Positions 6,334 through 11,963 of a DNA stretch of 15,194 nucleotides are shown here, in pieces. This DNA comes from Candidatus Moraniibacteriota bacterium (GTDB lineage: Bacteria; Patescibacteriota; Minisyncoccia; Moranbacterales; GCA-2747515): assembly GCA_029933995.1 (NCBI GenBank), contig JAOZNB010000022.1, positions 1 to 15,194 on the forward strand. Reading direction: 5' to 3'. A model generated the notes under the pieces. That model did not search any database and was not told the DNA's origin. It saw only the letters and a program-made list of their open reading frames with translations. The translations under genes were made by a program, and so were the position numbers. Each line of letters starts with the position of its first letter. Position 1 is the first letter of the stretch.

Positions 6334-6957
6334 CTACTGTTTAGGAGCTTTTTTCTTCCTGGAAAATCCAGCAAGACTTACAAGACCGGTTCCAAACAAT
6401 GCTAACGTTGCTGGCTCTGGCACTGGTGATGTTGACGTTATTTTACAACCAACGCCTAGAACAATCATATCATTAAAGTCCTGATCTCCACCACCAAGTT
6501 GATCATCTAAGTAGGTCCAGATGATATTTTGTGAGGTCAGATTGATAGCGACATGATTAACATTAGTATCTACTAAAGCTCCCTCAAAATACTGATTTAG
6601 AGATGAGTCACTGTACCAGGTGTAGTCCGCAGATGTATCACTGGACCCACCTGTGTGTACATCAAAGTAAAAACCAAACCCCGTACCCAATGCACCCCAA
6701 TCTGATGCATTAATTGCAATTGTTGACAATGCACCAAATTCATCATCATATGAGAAAATTTGATATTTGTTGGATGCATCTGTCATGGAAAACATTCCAA
6801 AGTCAGACTCATAGCTAGCAAATTCCGCTGCATTCCAAAAAGTAATTGAATTGGCAGTCAAATAATCTGTATTATCTGTTACAGGGATTGCCACTGCAAC
6901 ACCTCCTAACAGAAACAACACAAACACTGTCGCACATGATTGAAAAACTCTCTTCAT
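6334..6957 (-). CDS. PEP-CTERM sorting-signal surface protein with DUF4114-like domain
   Basis: The likely start is the second of two adjacent ATGs (6960 or 6957). GGAGGA lies 5 and 8 bases before them; an upstream in-frame ATG at 6972 overlaps that site and is unlikely. From MKRVFQS the protein has a hydrophobic signal peptide ending AVA-IP. The mature part is rich in Asp, Ser, Thr and aromatics, with FGFYFDVHTGG and GGGDQDFNDMIVLGV, a motif of DUF4114-like domains. The C-terminus is a textbook PEP-CTERM signal: PVPEPATLALF, a hydrophobic helix and a basic RKKK tail. Such proteins are cut and anchored by an exosortase and accompany exopolysaccharide production. No exosortase is in the window. 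The strong SD and promoter contrast with the housekeeping neighbours, so horizontal origin is possible. Confidence 0.88.
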   Translation of the reverse strand: MKRVFQSCATVFVLFLLGGVAVAIPVTDNTDYLTANSITFWNAAEFASYESDFGMFSMTDASNKYQIFSYDDEFGALSTIAINASDWGALGTGFGFYFDVHTGGSSDTSADYTWYSDSSLNQYFEGALVDTNVNHVAINLTSQNIIWTYLDDQLGGGDQDFNDMIVLGVGCKITSTSPVPEPATLALFGTGLVSLAGFSRKKKAPKQ

Positions 6958-7074
6958 CATTTCTTCCTCCATCTTTAATTAGTGATAATATATCAACTAA
7001 CTTGTTTTAACTATACTAAAGTTTTTTATTCATTAGCGCCTTCTGTTTATAATGTTAAAAAACAGATTTTATTA

Positions 7075-7103
7075 AAAATACACCTATATTCTGTATTTGT
7101 CAA
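7075..7103 (-). promoter_or_regulatory. Promoter for the PEP-CTERM gene
   Basis: On the minus strand TTGACA (7103-7098) and TATTTT (7080-7075) are separated by 17 bases, just after the cysM stop codon. The implied leader is about 110 bases. It holds a CTGTTT/AAACAG hairpin and a five-codon frame, MNKKL (7033-7016), preceded by AGAAGG. Confidence 0.6.
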
Positions 7104-7114
7104 TCATTTTTATT

Positions 7115-8008
7115 TTATGTAAACAATGTTGTGCTAACATATTTTTCTCCACGATCTGGAAATATTACCACCACACGTCCATCATTTATTTTTTGTGCAA
7201 TTTGCAATGCTCCGAGCATTACCGCACCACTACTCATACCAACTGAAATTCCTTCTTTTCTCATAATGTTACGAGAAGTTTCAAAAGCATCTTCTGATTC
7301 AATCATTATTTTTTGATCAATCATATTTTCATCATAAATTGATGGTACTATTGCCTCTTGCATATTTTTAAGTCCTTGTATGTAGTGTCCACTTACAGGA
7401 TGTGCTTCTACAATTTGAATATTATCATCAAATTCTTTCAATCCTCGTCCTACTCCCATGATAGTTCCTGATGTACCAAGTGCTGACACGAAGTAATCAA
7501 TTTGTCCATCCATCTGCTCCCAAATTTCTTTTGCCGTTATCTTGTAATGAGCTAATTTATTGTATTTATTTGAAAATTGATTTGGCATAAAATATTTATT
7601 TGGATTTTCATTTACAATTTCATGCGCACGAATAATTGCACCGTCTGTTCCTCTATCACTATCTGTCAAAATAATTTTTGCTCCAAATGCTCTGATCATT
7701 TTTTGTCGTTCAATTGAAACTGACTTACTCATTACAACGTGTACCTTATAGCCTTTCACTGTACCAATCATTGCAAGTGCAATACCAGTATTTCCTGATG
7801 TTGGTTCAATAATAATTTTATTTTTTGTTAAAATTCCCTCTTTTTCTGCTTGTTCTATCATTGCAAGTGCAATTCTATCCTTTATAGAACCGCTCGGATT
7901 TTGCCCCTCCAACTTTGCAAAAATTTCTACATTTTTATTGTCACCCATGTTATTAATACGAATCATTGGTGTATTACCTATCATATCTAGTACATTATTA
8001 TAAACCAT
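7115..8008 (-). CDS. cysM: Cysteine synthase, CysM-like
   Basis: This PLP enzyme makes cysteine from an activated serine (O-acetylserine or O-phosphoserine) and sulfide or thiosulfate. The 297 residues match the family end to end: IGNTPMIRI at the start, NPSGSIKDR with PLP-binding Lys43, the substrate loop EPTSGNTG (68-75), GTSGT for PLP phosphate (178-182), EGISVGMSSGA, and PDRGEKYVST near the end. Details such as SIKDRIALAMIEQAEKEG, TGIALAMIGTVKGY and DRGEKYVST fit CysM better than CysK, but substrate choice is not proven. It is divergent from cca. The start has no Shine-Dalgarno. It lies 13 bases after an intrinsic terminator in its own leader, preceded by a Cys-rich leader peptide, indicating attenuation by cysteine supply. 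Confidence 0.93.
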   Translation of the reverse strand: MVYNNVLDMIGNTPMIRINNMGDNKNVEIFAKLEGQNPSGSIKDRIALAMIEQAEKEGILTKNKIIIEPTSGNTGIALAMIGTVKGYKVHVVMSKSVSIERQKMIRAFGAKIILTDSDRGTDGAIIRAHEIVNENPNKYFMPNQFSNKYNKLAHYKITAKEIWEQMDGQIDYFVSALGTSGTIMGVGRGLKEFDDNIQIVEAHPVSGHYIQGLKNMQEAIVPSIYDENMIDQKIMIESEDAFETSRNIMRKEGISVGMSSGAVMLGALQIAQKINDGRVVVIFPDRGEKYVSTTLFT

Positions 8009-8020
8009 ATTGTTTTAGTT

Positions 8021-8055
8021 AAAAAAATAAAAAACTCTCATTAAATTTGAGAGTT
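8021..8055 (-). terminator. Leader terminator of the cysM attenuator
   Basis: On the minus strand AACTCTCA (8055-8048) and TGAGAGTT (8040-8033) form a perfect 8-bp stem, followed by a long T-rich run (8032-8021). It ends 13 bases before the cysM ATG, so termination here would prevent cysM transcription. Its 5' arm can pair with 8092-8085 instead. Confidence 0.85.
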
Positions 8056-8092
8056 ATTGTTTCTGATTTTTACACAAATCAACAACTCTCAC
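8048..8092 (-). promoter_or_regulatory. Antiterminator of the cysM attenuator
   Basis: On the minus strand TGAGAGTT (8092-8085) is complementary to AACTCTCA (8055-8048), the terminator's 5' arm. The pairing extends through GTT/AAC and GATTT/AAATC with small bulges, giving about 16 pairs, more than the terminator's 8. The 5' arm lies inside the last codons of the leader peptide. A ribosome reaching the stop would block it, while a ribosome stalled at the early Cys codons would leave it free. Confidence 0.75.
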
Positions 8093-8117
8093 AAAAAGAA
8101 CTGCAACAACACATCAT
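8079..8117 (-). CDS. Cysteine-rich leader peptide (MMCCCSSFCESC)
   Basis: A 12-codon frame, ATG ATG TGT TGT TGC AGT TCT TTT TGT GAG AGT TGT TGA, lies 71 bases before cysM. Five of 12 residues are cysteine, with three in a row at residues 3-5, and three are serine, the precursor. This composition, the position upstream of a cysteine-synthesis gene, and the mutually exclusive terminator and antiterminator are the signature of ribosome-mediated attenuation as in trp or his leaders. It has no Shine-Dalgarno, like the other housekeeping genes here. A -10 box at 8142-8137 would start the transcript about 13 bases before the first ATG. Confidence 0.85.
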   Translation of the reverse strand: MMCCCSSFCESC

Positions 8118-8136
8118 GTTGTTTTTATGTATTTTT

Positions 8137-8142
8137 ATCATA
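8137..8142 (-). promoter_or_regulatory. -10 box of the cysM leader transcript
   Basis: TATGAT on the minus strand, about 20 bases before the leader peptide ATG. I find no convincing -35 at 16-18 bases, so activation or a weak promoter is possible. Confidence 0.45.
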
Positions 8143-8193
8143 TATTTACTGTAGCACTAATGCTTTAAACTAGCAAAAATTTAAATTATGCGC

Positions 8194-8199
8194 TAATAT
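8194..8199 (+). promoter_or_regulatory. -10 box of cca, implying a leaderless transcript
   Basis: TAATAT ends six bases before ATG 8206, so the expected transcription start falls on or next to the A of the start codon. The -35 region (TAGCAA at 8171-8176) is weak. Confidence 0.4.
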
Positions 8200-8205
8200 A
8201 TCATT

Positions 8206-9663
8206 ATGATTAAATCTATTCCACAAGAAGTAAAACAAGTTTTACAAGCGCTTACTGATGCTGGTTTTGAGGCATATATTGTCGGAGGTTGTGTACGCGA
8301 CCTCACAGTAAAATGCAGTCCCAAAGACTGGGACATTACAACTAATGCAAAACCTGAACAAGTACAAGAAATTTTTCCAGATAGCTTTTATGAAAATAAT
8401 TTTGGCACAGTCGGTGTAAAAGTTAATCCTTTTTTAACTGTCGGTAAAAAGGATCGTGAACATGACATTGTAGAAGTTACTACATATCGCATAGAATCAA
8501 CATACTCCGATAATCGACGACCTGATGAAATTAAGTTTGCAAAAACACTTGAAGAAGATTTGTCTCGCAGAGATTTTGCAATGAATGCCTTAGCTCTTGA
8601 TATAAATAACAATCTTCTGGACCCATTCAATGGTCAGGAAGACATTAATAAGAAACTTATCAGAGCAGTTGGTGATCCCACTGAACGATTTGATGAAGAT
8701 GCTCTTCGAATGATGCGAGCTGTTAGGTTTGCTGCTGAGCTTAATTTTACAATTGAAGAAAAAACATTAGAAGCAACTAGAATGAAAAGCTCTCTTATTA
8801 ATAAGATTTCTATAGAACGAGTTCGTGATGAATTTACAAAAATTATGATGAGTGAACATCCCAGACACGGGATTCAAATGCTTCACGATACTAATCTTTT
8901 GTCACACTTTTTACCAGAGCTAGAACTTGGTATAGGAGTTGAACAAAATCATCATCACACATTAACTGTATGGGAACACAATTTAAAAGCAGCTGATAAA
9001 TGTCCCAGTAGAAAACTAGAAGTTCGTCTTGCAACTTTATTTCATGACATCGGAAAGCCAGAATCAAAGCAAGGAGAAGGTCGTGATTGCACTTTTTATA
9101 ATCATGAATATATTAGTGCTAGGCTTACAAAGAACATCATGAAACGTATGAGATTTTCAAAAAGTATTACTGAAAAAACTGTATTACTTGTACGTAATCA
9201 TATGTTTTATTATAGTGTAGACGAAGTAACAGAAACTGCCGTTCGCAGAATTATCAAAAAGGTAGGTCTTCAAAATATGAAAGATCTTATTGATGTTCGT
9301 ATTGGTGACCGACTTGGTTCAAACACACCAAAAGCAAAGCCTTATAAACTCAGACATTTTGAATACATTATAGATAAAGTCTCTAATGACCCTGTAACTG
9401 TAAAAATGCTTAAACTAAATGGTGATATTATGATAAAAGATTTGTCATTTAAGCCTGGGCCACAAATTGGTGCAATTCTCAATGTATTACTAGCTGAAAC
9501 AATCGAGGATCCCTCAAAAAATACTCTCGAATATTTATCAGAGCGTGCGGTATTGTTAAAAGATGAAAACCTTGATACACTACAAAATCTAGCAAAAGAA
9601 AAAATTAAAAATAAGCAAAAAGATGATGATGAAAATATAAAGAAAAAGCATTGGGTAAAATAA
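8206..9663 (+). CDS. cca: CCA-adding tRNA nucleotidyltransferase with HD domain
   Basis: The enzyme adds or repairs the 3' CCA end of tRNAs. The 485-residue class II protein has a nucleotidyltransferase head with GGCVRD (27-32) and the metal-binding pair in DWD (Asp41, Asp43), then RRPDEI, RRDFAMNALALD for ribose recognition, and DPTERFDEDALRMMRAVRFA in the neck. A C-terminal HD domain carries H280-D281 (LFHDIGKP), which in relatives is linked to phosphohydrolase activity. The last 35 residues are a lysine-rich, probably disordered tail. Neither tRNA in the window encodes CCA, so the gene should be essential. It is divergent from cysM, and its transcript may be leaderless. Confidence 0.95.
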   Translation: MIKSIPQEVKQVLQALTDAGFEAYIVGGCVRDLTVKCSPKDWDITTNAKPEQVQEIFPDSFYENNFGTVGVKVNPFLTVGKKDREHDIVEVTTYRIESTYSDNRRPDEIKFAKTLEEDLSRRDFAMNALALDINNNLLDPFNGQEDINKKLIRAVGDPTERFDEDALRMMRAVRFAAELNFTIEEKTLEATRMKSSLINKISIERVRDEFTKIMMSEHPRHGIQMLHDTNLLSHFLPELELGIGVEQNHHHTLTVWEHNLKAADKCPSRKLEVRLATLFHDIGKPESKQGEGRDCTFYNHEYISARLTKNIMKRMRFSKSITEKTVLLVRNHMFYYSVDEVTETAVRRIIKKVGLQNMKDLIDVRIGDRLGSNTPKAKPYKLRHFEYIIDKVSNDPVTVKMLKLNGDIMIKDLSFKPGPQIGAILNVLLAETIEDPSKNTLEYLSERAVLLKDENLDTLQNLAKEKIKNKQKDDDENIKKKHWVK

Positions 9664-9771
9664 ATTCTAGTATATTAGTTTTTGAACTTATAAAATTATA
9701 GCAACACAAAGATTATAAGAAAATTAAATAAGTTACAAATACTATAAAACTAAGCCACTCACTAAAATACC

Positions 9772-9808
9772 TACCTATCGGCAGGTAAACTAATTACTAA
9801 CATGCTAA
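9772..9808. repeat. Palindrome plus 20-base tail, copy 1
   Basis: TACCT (9772-9776) and AGGTA (9783-9787) form a short palindrome, followed at 9789-9808 by ACTAATTACTAACATGCTAA. The 20-base tail recurs at 13897-13916 with one change, again just after a palindromic repeat. The tail runs almost into the ATG at 9813. The rest of 9664-9771 shows nothing identifiable. Confidence 0.55.
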
Positions 9809-9812
9809 TTAT

Positions 9813-10109
9813 ATGCGATTTATAATAGAAAATTTATCAACAAATCCAGCAACAGCACTCAGACGTGCCGGGTATCAATATCAACACAAAACAGATCAGG
9901 GGGAAATGAGTTTTGTAAATCCTCTTGCACGAGCAGGTTACCCACGATTTCATATGTATGTAAAATTAGATGGGCGTGATTTACATGTAAGTTTTCATCT
10001 AGACCAAAAAAAGCATACCTATGGTGATAATACACGGCATCATGGAGAATATGAAGAATCTCCAGCACTAGACCAAGAAGCGCAGAGAATTAAAAGTATT
10101 GTGAAATAA
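9813..10109 (+). CDS. Conserved hypothetical protein, 98 residues
   Basis: The protein starts MRFIIENLSTNPATALRRAG and includes GEMSFVNPLARAGYPRFHMY, VSFHLDQKKHTYGDN and a C-terminal acidic helix ending RIKSIVK. It has no signal peptide, membrane helix or cysteine, and is rich in His, Tyr and Arg. I recall similar small proteins in candidate-phyla (Parcubacteria-like) genomes but know of no function. The His cluster around FHLDQKKHTYGDNTRHHGEY could bind metal or nucleic acid; that is speculation. It has no Shine-Dalgarno and is followed within 13 bases by a terminator, so it is probably a single-gene unit. Confidence 0.75.
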   Translation: MRFIIENLSTNPATALRRAGYQYQHKTDQGEMSFVNPLARAGYPRFHMYVKLDGRDLHVSFHLDQKKHTYGDNTRHHGEYEESPALDQEAQRIKSIVK

Positions 10110-10121
10110 TTTAAAAAGAAA

Positions 10122-10153
10122 AACAGCGTGCACTTTTATAAGTGTACGCTGTT
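10122..10153. terminator. Terminator between convergent genes
   Basis: AACAGCGTGCACTT (10122-10135) and AAGTGTACGCTGTT (10140-10153) form a 14-bp stem with one mismatch or wobble and a 4-base loop. It closes the gene ending at 10109 and, from the other strand, the lipoprotein gene ending at 10180. T-runs are short. Confidence 0.65.
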
Positions 10154-10179
10154 ATGGTTTTGCAGTATTATTTCCAAAC

Positions 10180-10437
10180 TTACTGTTGTGGATTGTAATA
10201 CCTCATTTGTTGTTGTGGTTTTTGGTGGTTATATTTATCATATTCATTGCCACCGATATATCCCAATAACCCACCAACTGCCGTACCTATTAATGTACTC
10301 TCGGTATTTTGACCAATCATCTGACCAAGTAGTGCGCCACCTGCAGCACCGCCCCTAGCACCATTAATACCATTACTAGCACAGCCAGTTAAAAATAATC
10401 CCACCAAACTTAGAACAATCAGAGCTATCTTTTTCCT
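10180..10437 (-). CDS. Glycine-zipper lipoprotein with damaged or non-AUG start
   Basis: The frame encodes a lipoprotein signal, KKIALIVLSLVGLFLTGC with lipobox LTGC. A Gly-rich segment follows (GARGGAAGGALLGQMIG and GTAVGGLLGYIGG), typical of glycine-zipper envelope lipoproteins, and then a Gln/Tyr-rich tail ending MRYYNPQQ. The expected start codon at 10437 reads AGG, not ATG. The gene ending at 10543 has ATG AAA AAG ATT at the matching place after a similar purine-rich site, while this gene has AGG AAA AAG ATA. The only usual alternative, TTG at 10407, would leave a signal peptide too short to work. It may be a start-codon mutation, non-AUG initiation or a sequence error. AAGGGAG lies just upstream. 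Confidence 0.7.
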   Translation of the reverse strand, partial: RKKIALIVLSLVGLFLTGCASNGINGARGGAAGGALLGQMIGQNTESTLIGTAVGGLLGYIGGNEYDKYNHQKPQQQMRYYNPQQ

Positions 10438-10505
10438 TGTTTTCTCCCTTATTTATTGTGATAACTGCATTATTTGTAAATATCATGAATTCCTCATGAC
10501 TATGT

Positions 10506-10539
10506 ATACTAGCACATAATCAGGTATTTGTCAATACCT
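10506..10539 (-). promoter_or_regulatory. Promoter for the glycine-zipper gene, with palindrome over -35
   Basis: On the minus strand TTGACA (10534-10529) and TAGTAT (10511-10506) are separated by 17 bases. The -35 box sits in an inverted repeat, AGGTATT (10522-10528) and AATACCT (10533-10539). The -35 is nine bases after the stop codon of the preceding gene. Confidence 0.7.
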
Positions 10540-10542
10540 CTC

Positions 10543-10740
10543 TTAGCTATCAGTAACAGATTTTTTACTATCAGGATTATAATATTGAAGCTGTGGTAGT
10601 GGTGCTGTATAATACGGTCCAGGCATCTGATAATACTGTTGTAACCCTGGTATTTCCAATGGTGGTGGTTGTGGTGGTTGTGCACAACCAACTAATCCAC
10701 CTACAAACAGATAAATTATCATTGCAAGAATCTTTTTCAT
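10543..10740 (-). CDS. Small Pro/Tyr-rich lipoprotein
   Basis: The 65-residue precursor starts MKKILAMIIYLFVGGLVGC, a lipoprotein signal with lipobox LVGC (Cys19). The mature part is only about 47 residues: AQPPQPPPLEIPG, then Gln/Tyr/Pro-rich sequence and a Ser/Lys-rich end. Low complexity and small size suggest an extended, surface-exposed anchor or spacer rather than an enzyme; no known family is recognised. AAGGAG lies nine bases before ATG 10740. Its Tyr-Tyr-Asn-Pro wording (QYYNPDSKK) is echoed at the end of the neighbouring lipoprotein (RYYNPQQ), suggesting related surfaces or common descent. Confidence 0.78.
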   Translation of the reverse strand: MKKILAMIIYLFVGGLVGCAQPPQPPPLEIPGLQQYYQMPGPYYTAPLPQLQYYNPDSKKSVTDS

Positions 10741-10790
10741 TACTTTTTCTCCTTTTGTTAATTTACTATTGTTTTCTTTTTTAATGTATA

Positions 10791-10819
10791 ATTATGACAT
10801 TATATAGCTAAAATGTCAA
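10791..10819 (-). promoter_or_regulatory. Promoter for the Pro/Tyr-rich lipoprotein, inside a palindrome
   Basis: On the minus strand TTGACA (10819-10814) and CATAAT (10796-10791) are separated by 17 bases. TGACAT (10795-10800) and ATGTCA (10813-10818) are inverted around the spacer, with TAGCTA inside, a possible operator. Confidence 0.6.
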
Positions 10820-10866
10820 TAAAAAATAAAGAAAAACGACCCAAAACACATATGTATTTTGGGTCG
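10820..10866 (-). terminator. Intrinsic terminator of the secreted-protein operon
   Basis: CGACCCAAAA (10837-10846) and TTTTGGGTCG (10857-10866) form a perfect 10-bp stem enclosing ACATATGT. A long T-rich run follows on the minus strand. It lies 17 bases after the stop codon of the gene ending at 10883. Confidence 0.88.
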
Positions 10867-10882
10867 CAATGTTCGATGATAC

Positions 10883-11284
10883 TCAATCAAACATATCTCT
10901 AATGCCATCAGAAATGGCTCTAGAAAGTTCGTTTGAAAAAGTTCTTGACGCATCCCTCCCAATACGCCCAAAGTTATCATTGTTATAACTATTGGTATTA
11001 CCAGTCCATGACTTAGCCGCATTTGCTGCAGCAACATCGTTTCGAATGAGCTTTCGATTGTAGTCGGTAGCCCAGTTTACTCTTTTCTGGTATTCCTTGA
11101 ACTGTTGTGGATTCATGTTATATATTGCGTTTTGATCAACTACAAGCGGTTGAACTCTTTGATGTGGGGCATTAGGATATCCCCTTAAACCGTACTGAGC
11201 ACCTTGTTGTGCACAGCCTGTAACACCAAAACCTGTAGCTACAACTACTATAATCAACAGTGTTCTTATTATTATTTTACTCAT
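10883..11284 (-). CDS. Lipoprotein of unknown family, 133 residues
   Basis: The precursor MSKIIIRTLLIIVVVATGFG-VTGC has a signal peptide and lipobox VTGC (Cys24). The mature part begins AQQGAQYGLRG and is Asn/Gln/Arg-rich, including NPQQFKEYQKRVNWATDYNR and an end NELSRAISDGIRDMFD that looks like an amphipathic helix. I do not recognise the family. ATG 11284 is preceded by GGAGGGTATGTT, a strong Shine-Dalgarno identical to that of the upstream gene. The gap to that gene is 37 bases, so the two are probably co-transcribed from the promoter at 11654-11682. Confidence 0.8.
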   Translation of the reverse strand: MSKIIIRTLLIIVVVATGFGVTGCAQQGAQYGLRGYPNAPHQRVQPLVVDQNAIYNMNPQQFKEYQKRVNWATDYNRKLIRNDVAAANAAKSWTGNTNSYNNDNFGRIGRDASRTFSNELSRAISDGIRDMFD

Positions 11285-11321
11285 AACATACCCTCCGGGG
11301 TGAAAATTTTATTTATCTAGA

Positions 11322-11594
11322 TTACCTTTTTTTTGAGAAGCAAATACTTACAGGTGCGGAATTGCCATCCTGTGTCCACAAAACTCCTGTGCGACAAGAA
11401 TGATTCCATTTTTGCAGTACCACTTTGTAAGTAAATCCACTGTCTTGCAACGTGGCTACATCACTTGTAGATTGCAATAAAACTGCATCTACAGCACTGC
11501 GTAATGTAGTGTCCTCTTCTACACAAAAACTTGCAGCAAAAACTTCAACTCCTACCAAGAGCATGAAACTCAATAAAACAACTATTTTCTTCAT
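11322..11594 (-). CDS. Small secreted cysteine-containing protein
   Basis: The start is placed at ATG 11594, which follows GGAGGGTATGTT and opens MKKIVVLLSFMLLVGVEVFA, a standard signal peptide cut before ASFC. An in-frame ATG at 11663 lies upstream of the predicted -10 box and cannot be on this transcript. The 90-residue precursor leaves about 70 mature residues with three cysteines (SFCVEED, NHSCRTG, SICFSKKR), of which two could pair. No lipobox or membrane anchor is present, so it is probably periplasmic or secreted. The family is unknown. It is the first gene of an operon with the lipoprotein gene ending at 10883. Confidence 0.75.
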   Translation of the reverse strand: MKKIVVLLSFMLLVGVEVFAASFCVEEDTTLRSAVDAVLLQSTSDVATLQDSGFTYKVVLQKWNHSCRTGVLWTQDGNSAPVSICFSKKR

Positions 11595-11653
11595 AACATA
11601 CCCTCCATGGGTCGTGTTTTTTAAATAACTTACCATAACTGTATTGATATATA

Positions 11654-11682
11654 AATATAGCACATTTTTGGATGTTTGTCAA
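11654..11682 (-). promoter_or_regulatory. Consensus promoter of the secreted-protein operon
   Basis: On the minus strand TTGACA (11682-11677) and TATATT (11659-11654) are separated by 17 bases. Its -35 is two bases from the -35 of the plus-strand promoter at 11685. Confidence 0.8.
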
Positions 11683-11684
11683 GC

Positions 11685-11712
11685 TTGCAAAATGTTGAGA
11701 AATGCGTATACT
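11685..11712 (+). promoter_or_regulatory. Probable tRNA-Leu promoter
   Basis: TTGCAA (11685-11690) and TATACT (11707-11712) are separated by 16 bases and face the tRNA-Leu gene about 70 bases downstream. The palindromic repeat at 11754-11780 would lie in the 5' part of the transcript. Confidence 0.5.
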
Positions 11713-11753
11713 AGGTAGTATTGTATTAATAACATCTATATATTATTTACAAA

Positions 11754-11780
11754 AGATTCCTGCCTTTGCAGGAATGACAA
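11754..11780. repeat. Dispersed palindromic repeat, TTGTCAT...ATCT family
   Basis: Read on the minus strand it is TTGTCAT, then stem TTCCTGC-aaag-GCAGGAA, then TCT. The TTGTCAT and ATCT flanks match the 28-bp repeats around the GIY-YIG gene, while the stem sequence differs. Confidence 0.6.
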
Positions 11781-11783
11781 AAA

Positions 11784-11868
11784 GCTGGAGTGGCGGAATT
11801 GGTAGACGCGCTAGGTTTAGGCCCTAGTGGGAGTTAATCCCGTGGAGGTTCAAGTCCTCTCTTCAGCA
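11784..11868 (+). tRNA. tRNA-Leu (anticodon TAG)
   Basis: An 85-base class II tRNA. The acceptor GCTGGAG pairs with CTTCAGC including one G-U. The anticodon stem CTAGG/CCTAG encloses loop TTTAGGC, giving anticodon TAG, which reads CUN leucine codons. A long variable arm (GTGGGAGTTAATCCCGT) and T arm GGAGG-TTCAAGT-CCTCT are present, with discriminator A at 11868. CCA is not encoded; the next bases are CACT. Confidence 0.95.
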
Positions 11869-11872
11869 CACT

Positions 11873-11921
11873 AAAAATAAAACTAAGTAATTCTTTATTA
11901 GGATTACTTTGTTTTATTTTT
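11873..11921 (+). terminator. Terminator after tRNA-Leu
   Basis: AAAAATAAAAC-t-AAGTAAT (11873-11891) pairs with ATTACTT-t-GTTTTATTTTT (11903-11921), a long AT-rich stem with one internal mismatch and a terminal T-run. Confidence 0.7.
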
Positions 11922-11963
11922 AAACTGTTCCTTTTTATCAATTCAACCAGGGAGATATATCAC

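Noticed and set aside
7016..7033. Five-codon upstream frame MNKKL in the PEP-CTERM leader
   Set aside because: It has an AGAAGG before it but no amino-acid bias linked to the downstream gene and no terminator pair; too short to support as a regulatory peptide.
11595..11663. Upstream extension of the small secreted protein to ATG 11663
   Set aside because: The -10 box at 11654-11659 lies inside it, and the SD and signal peptide point to ATG 11594.
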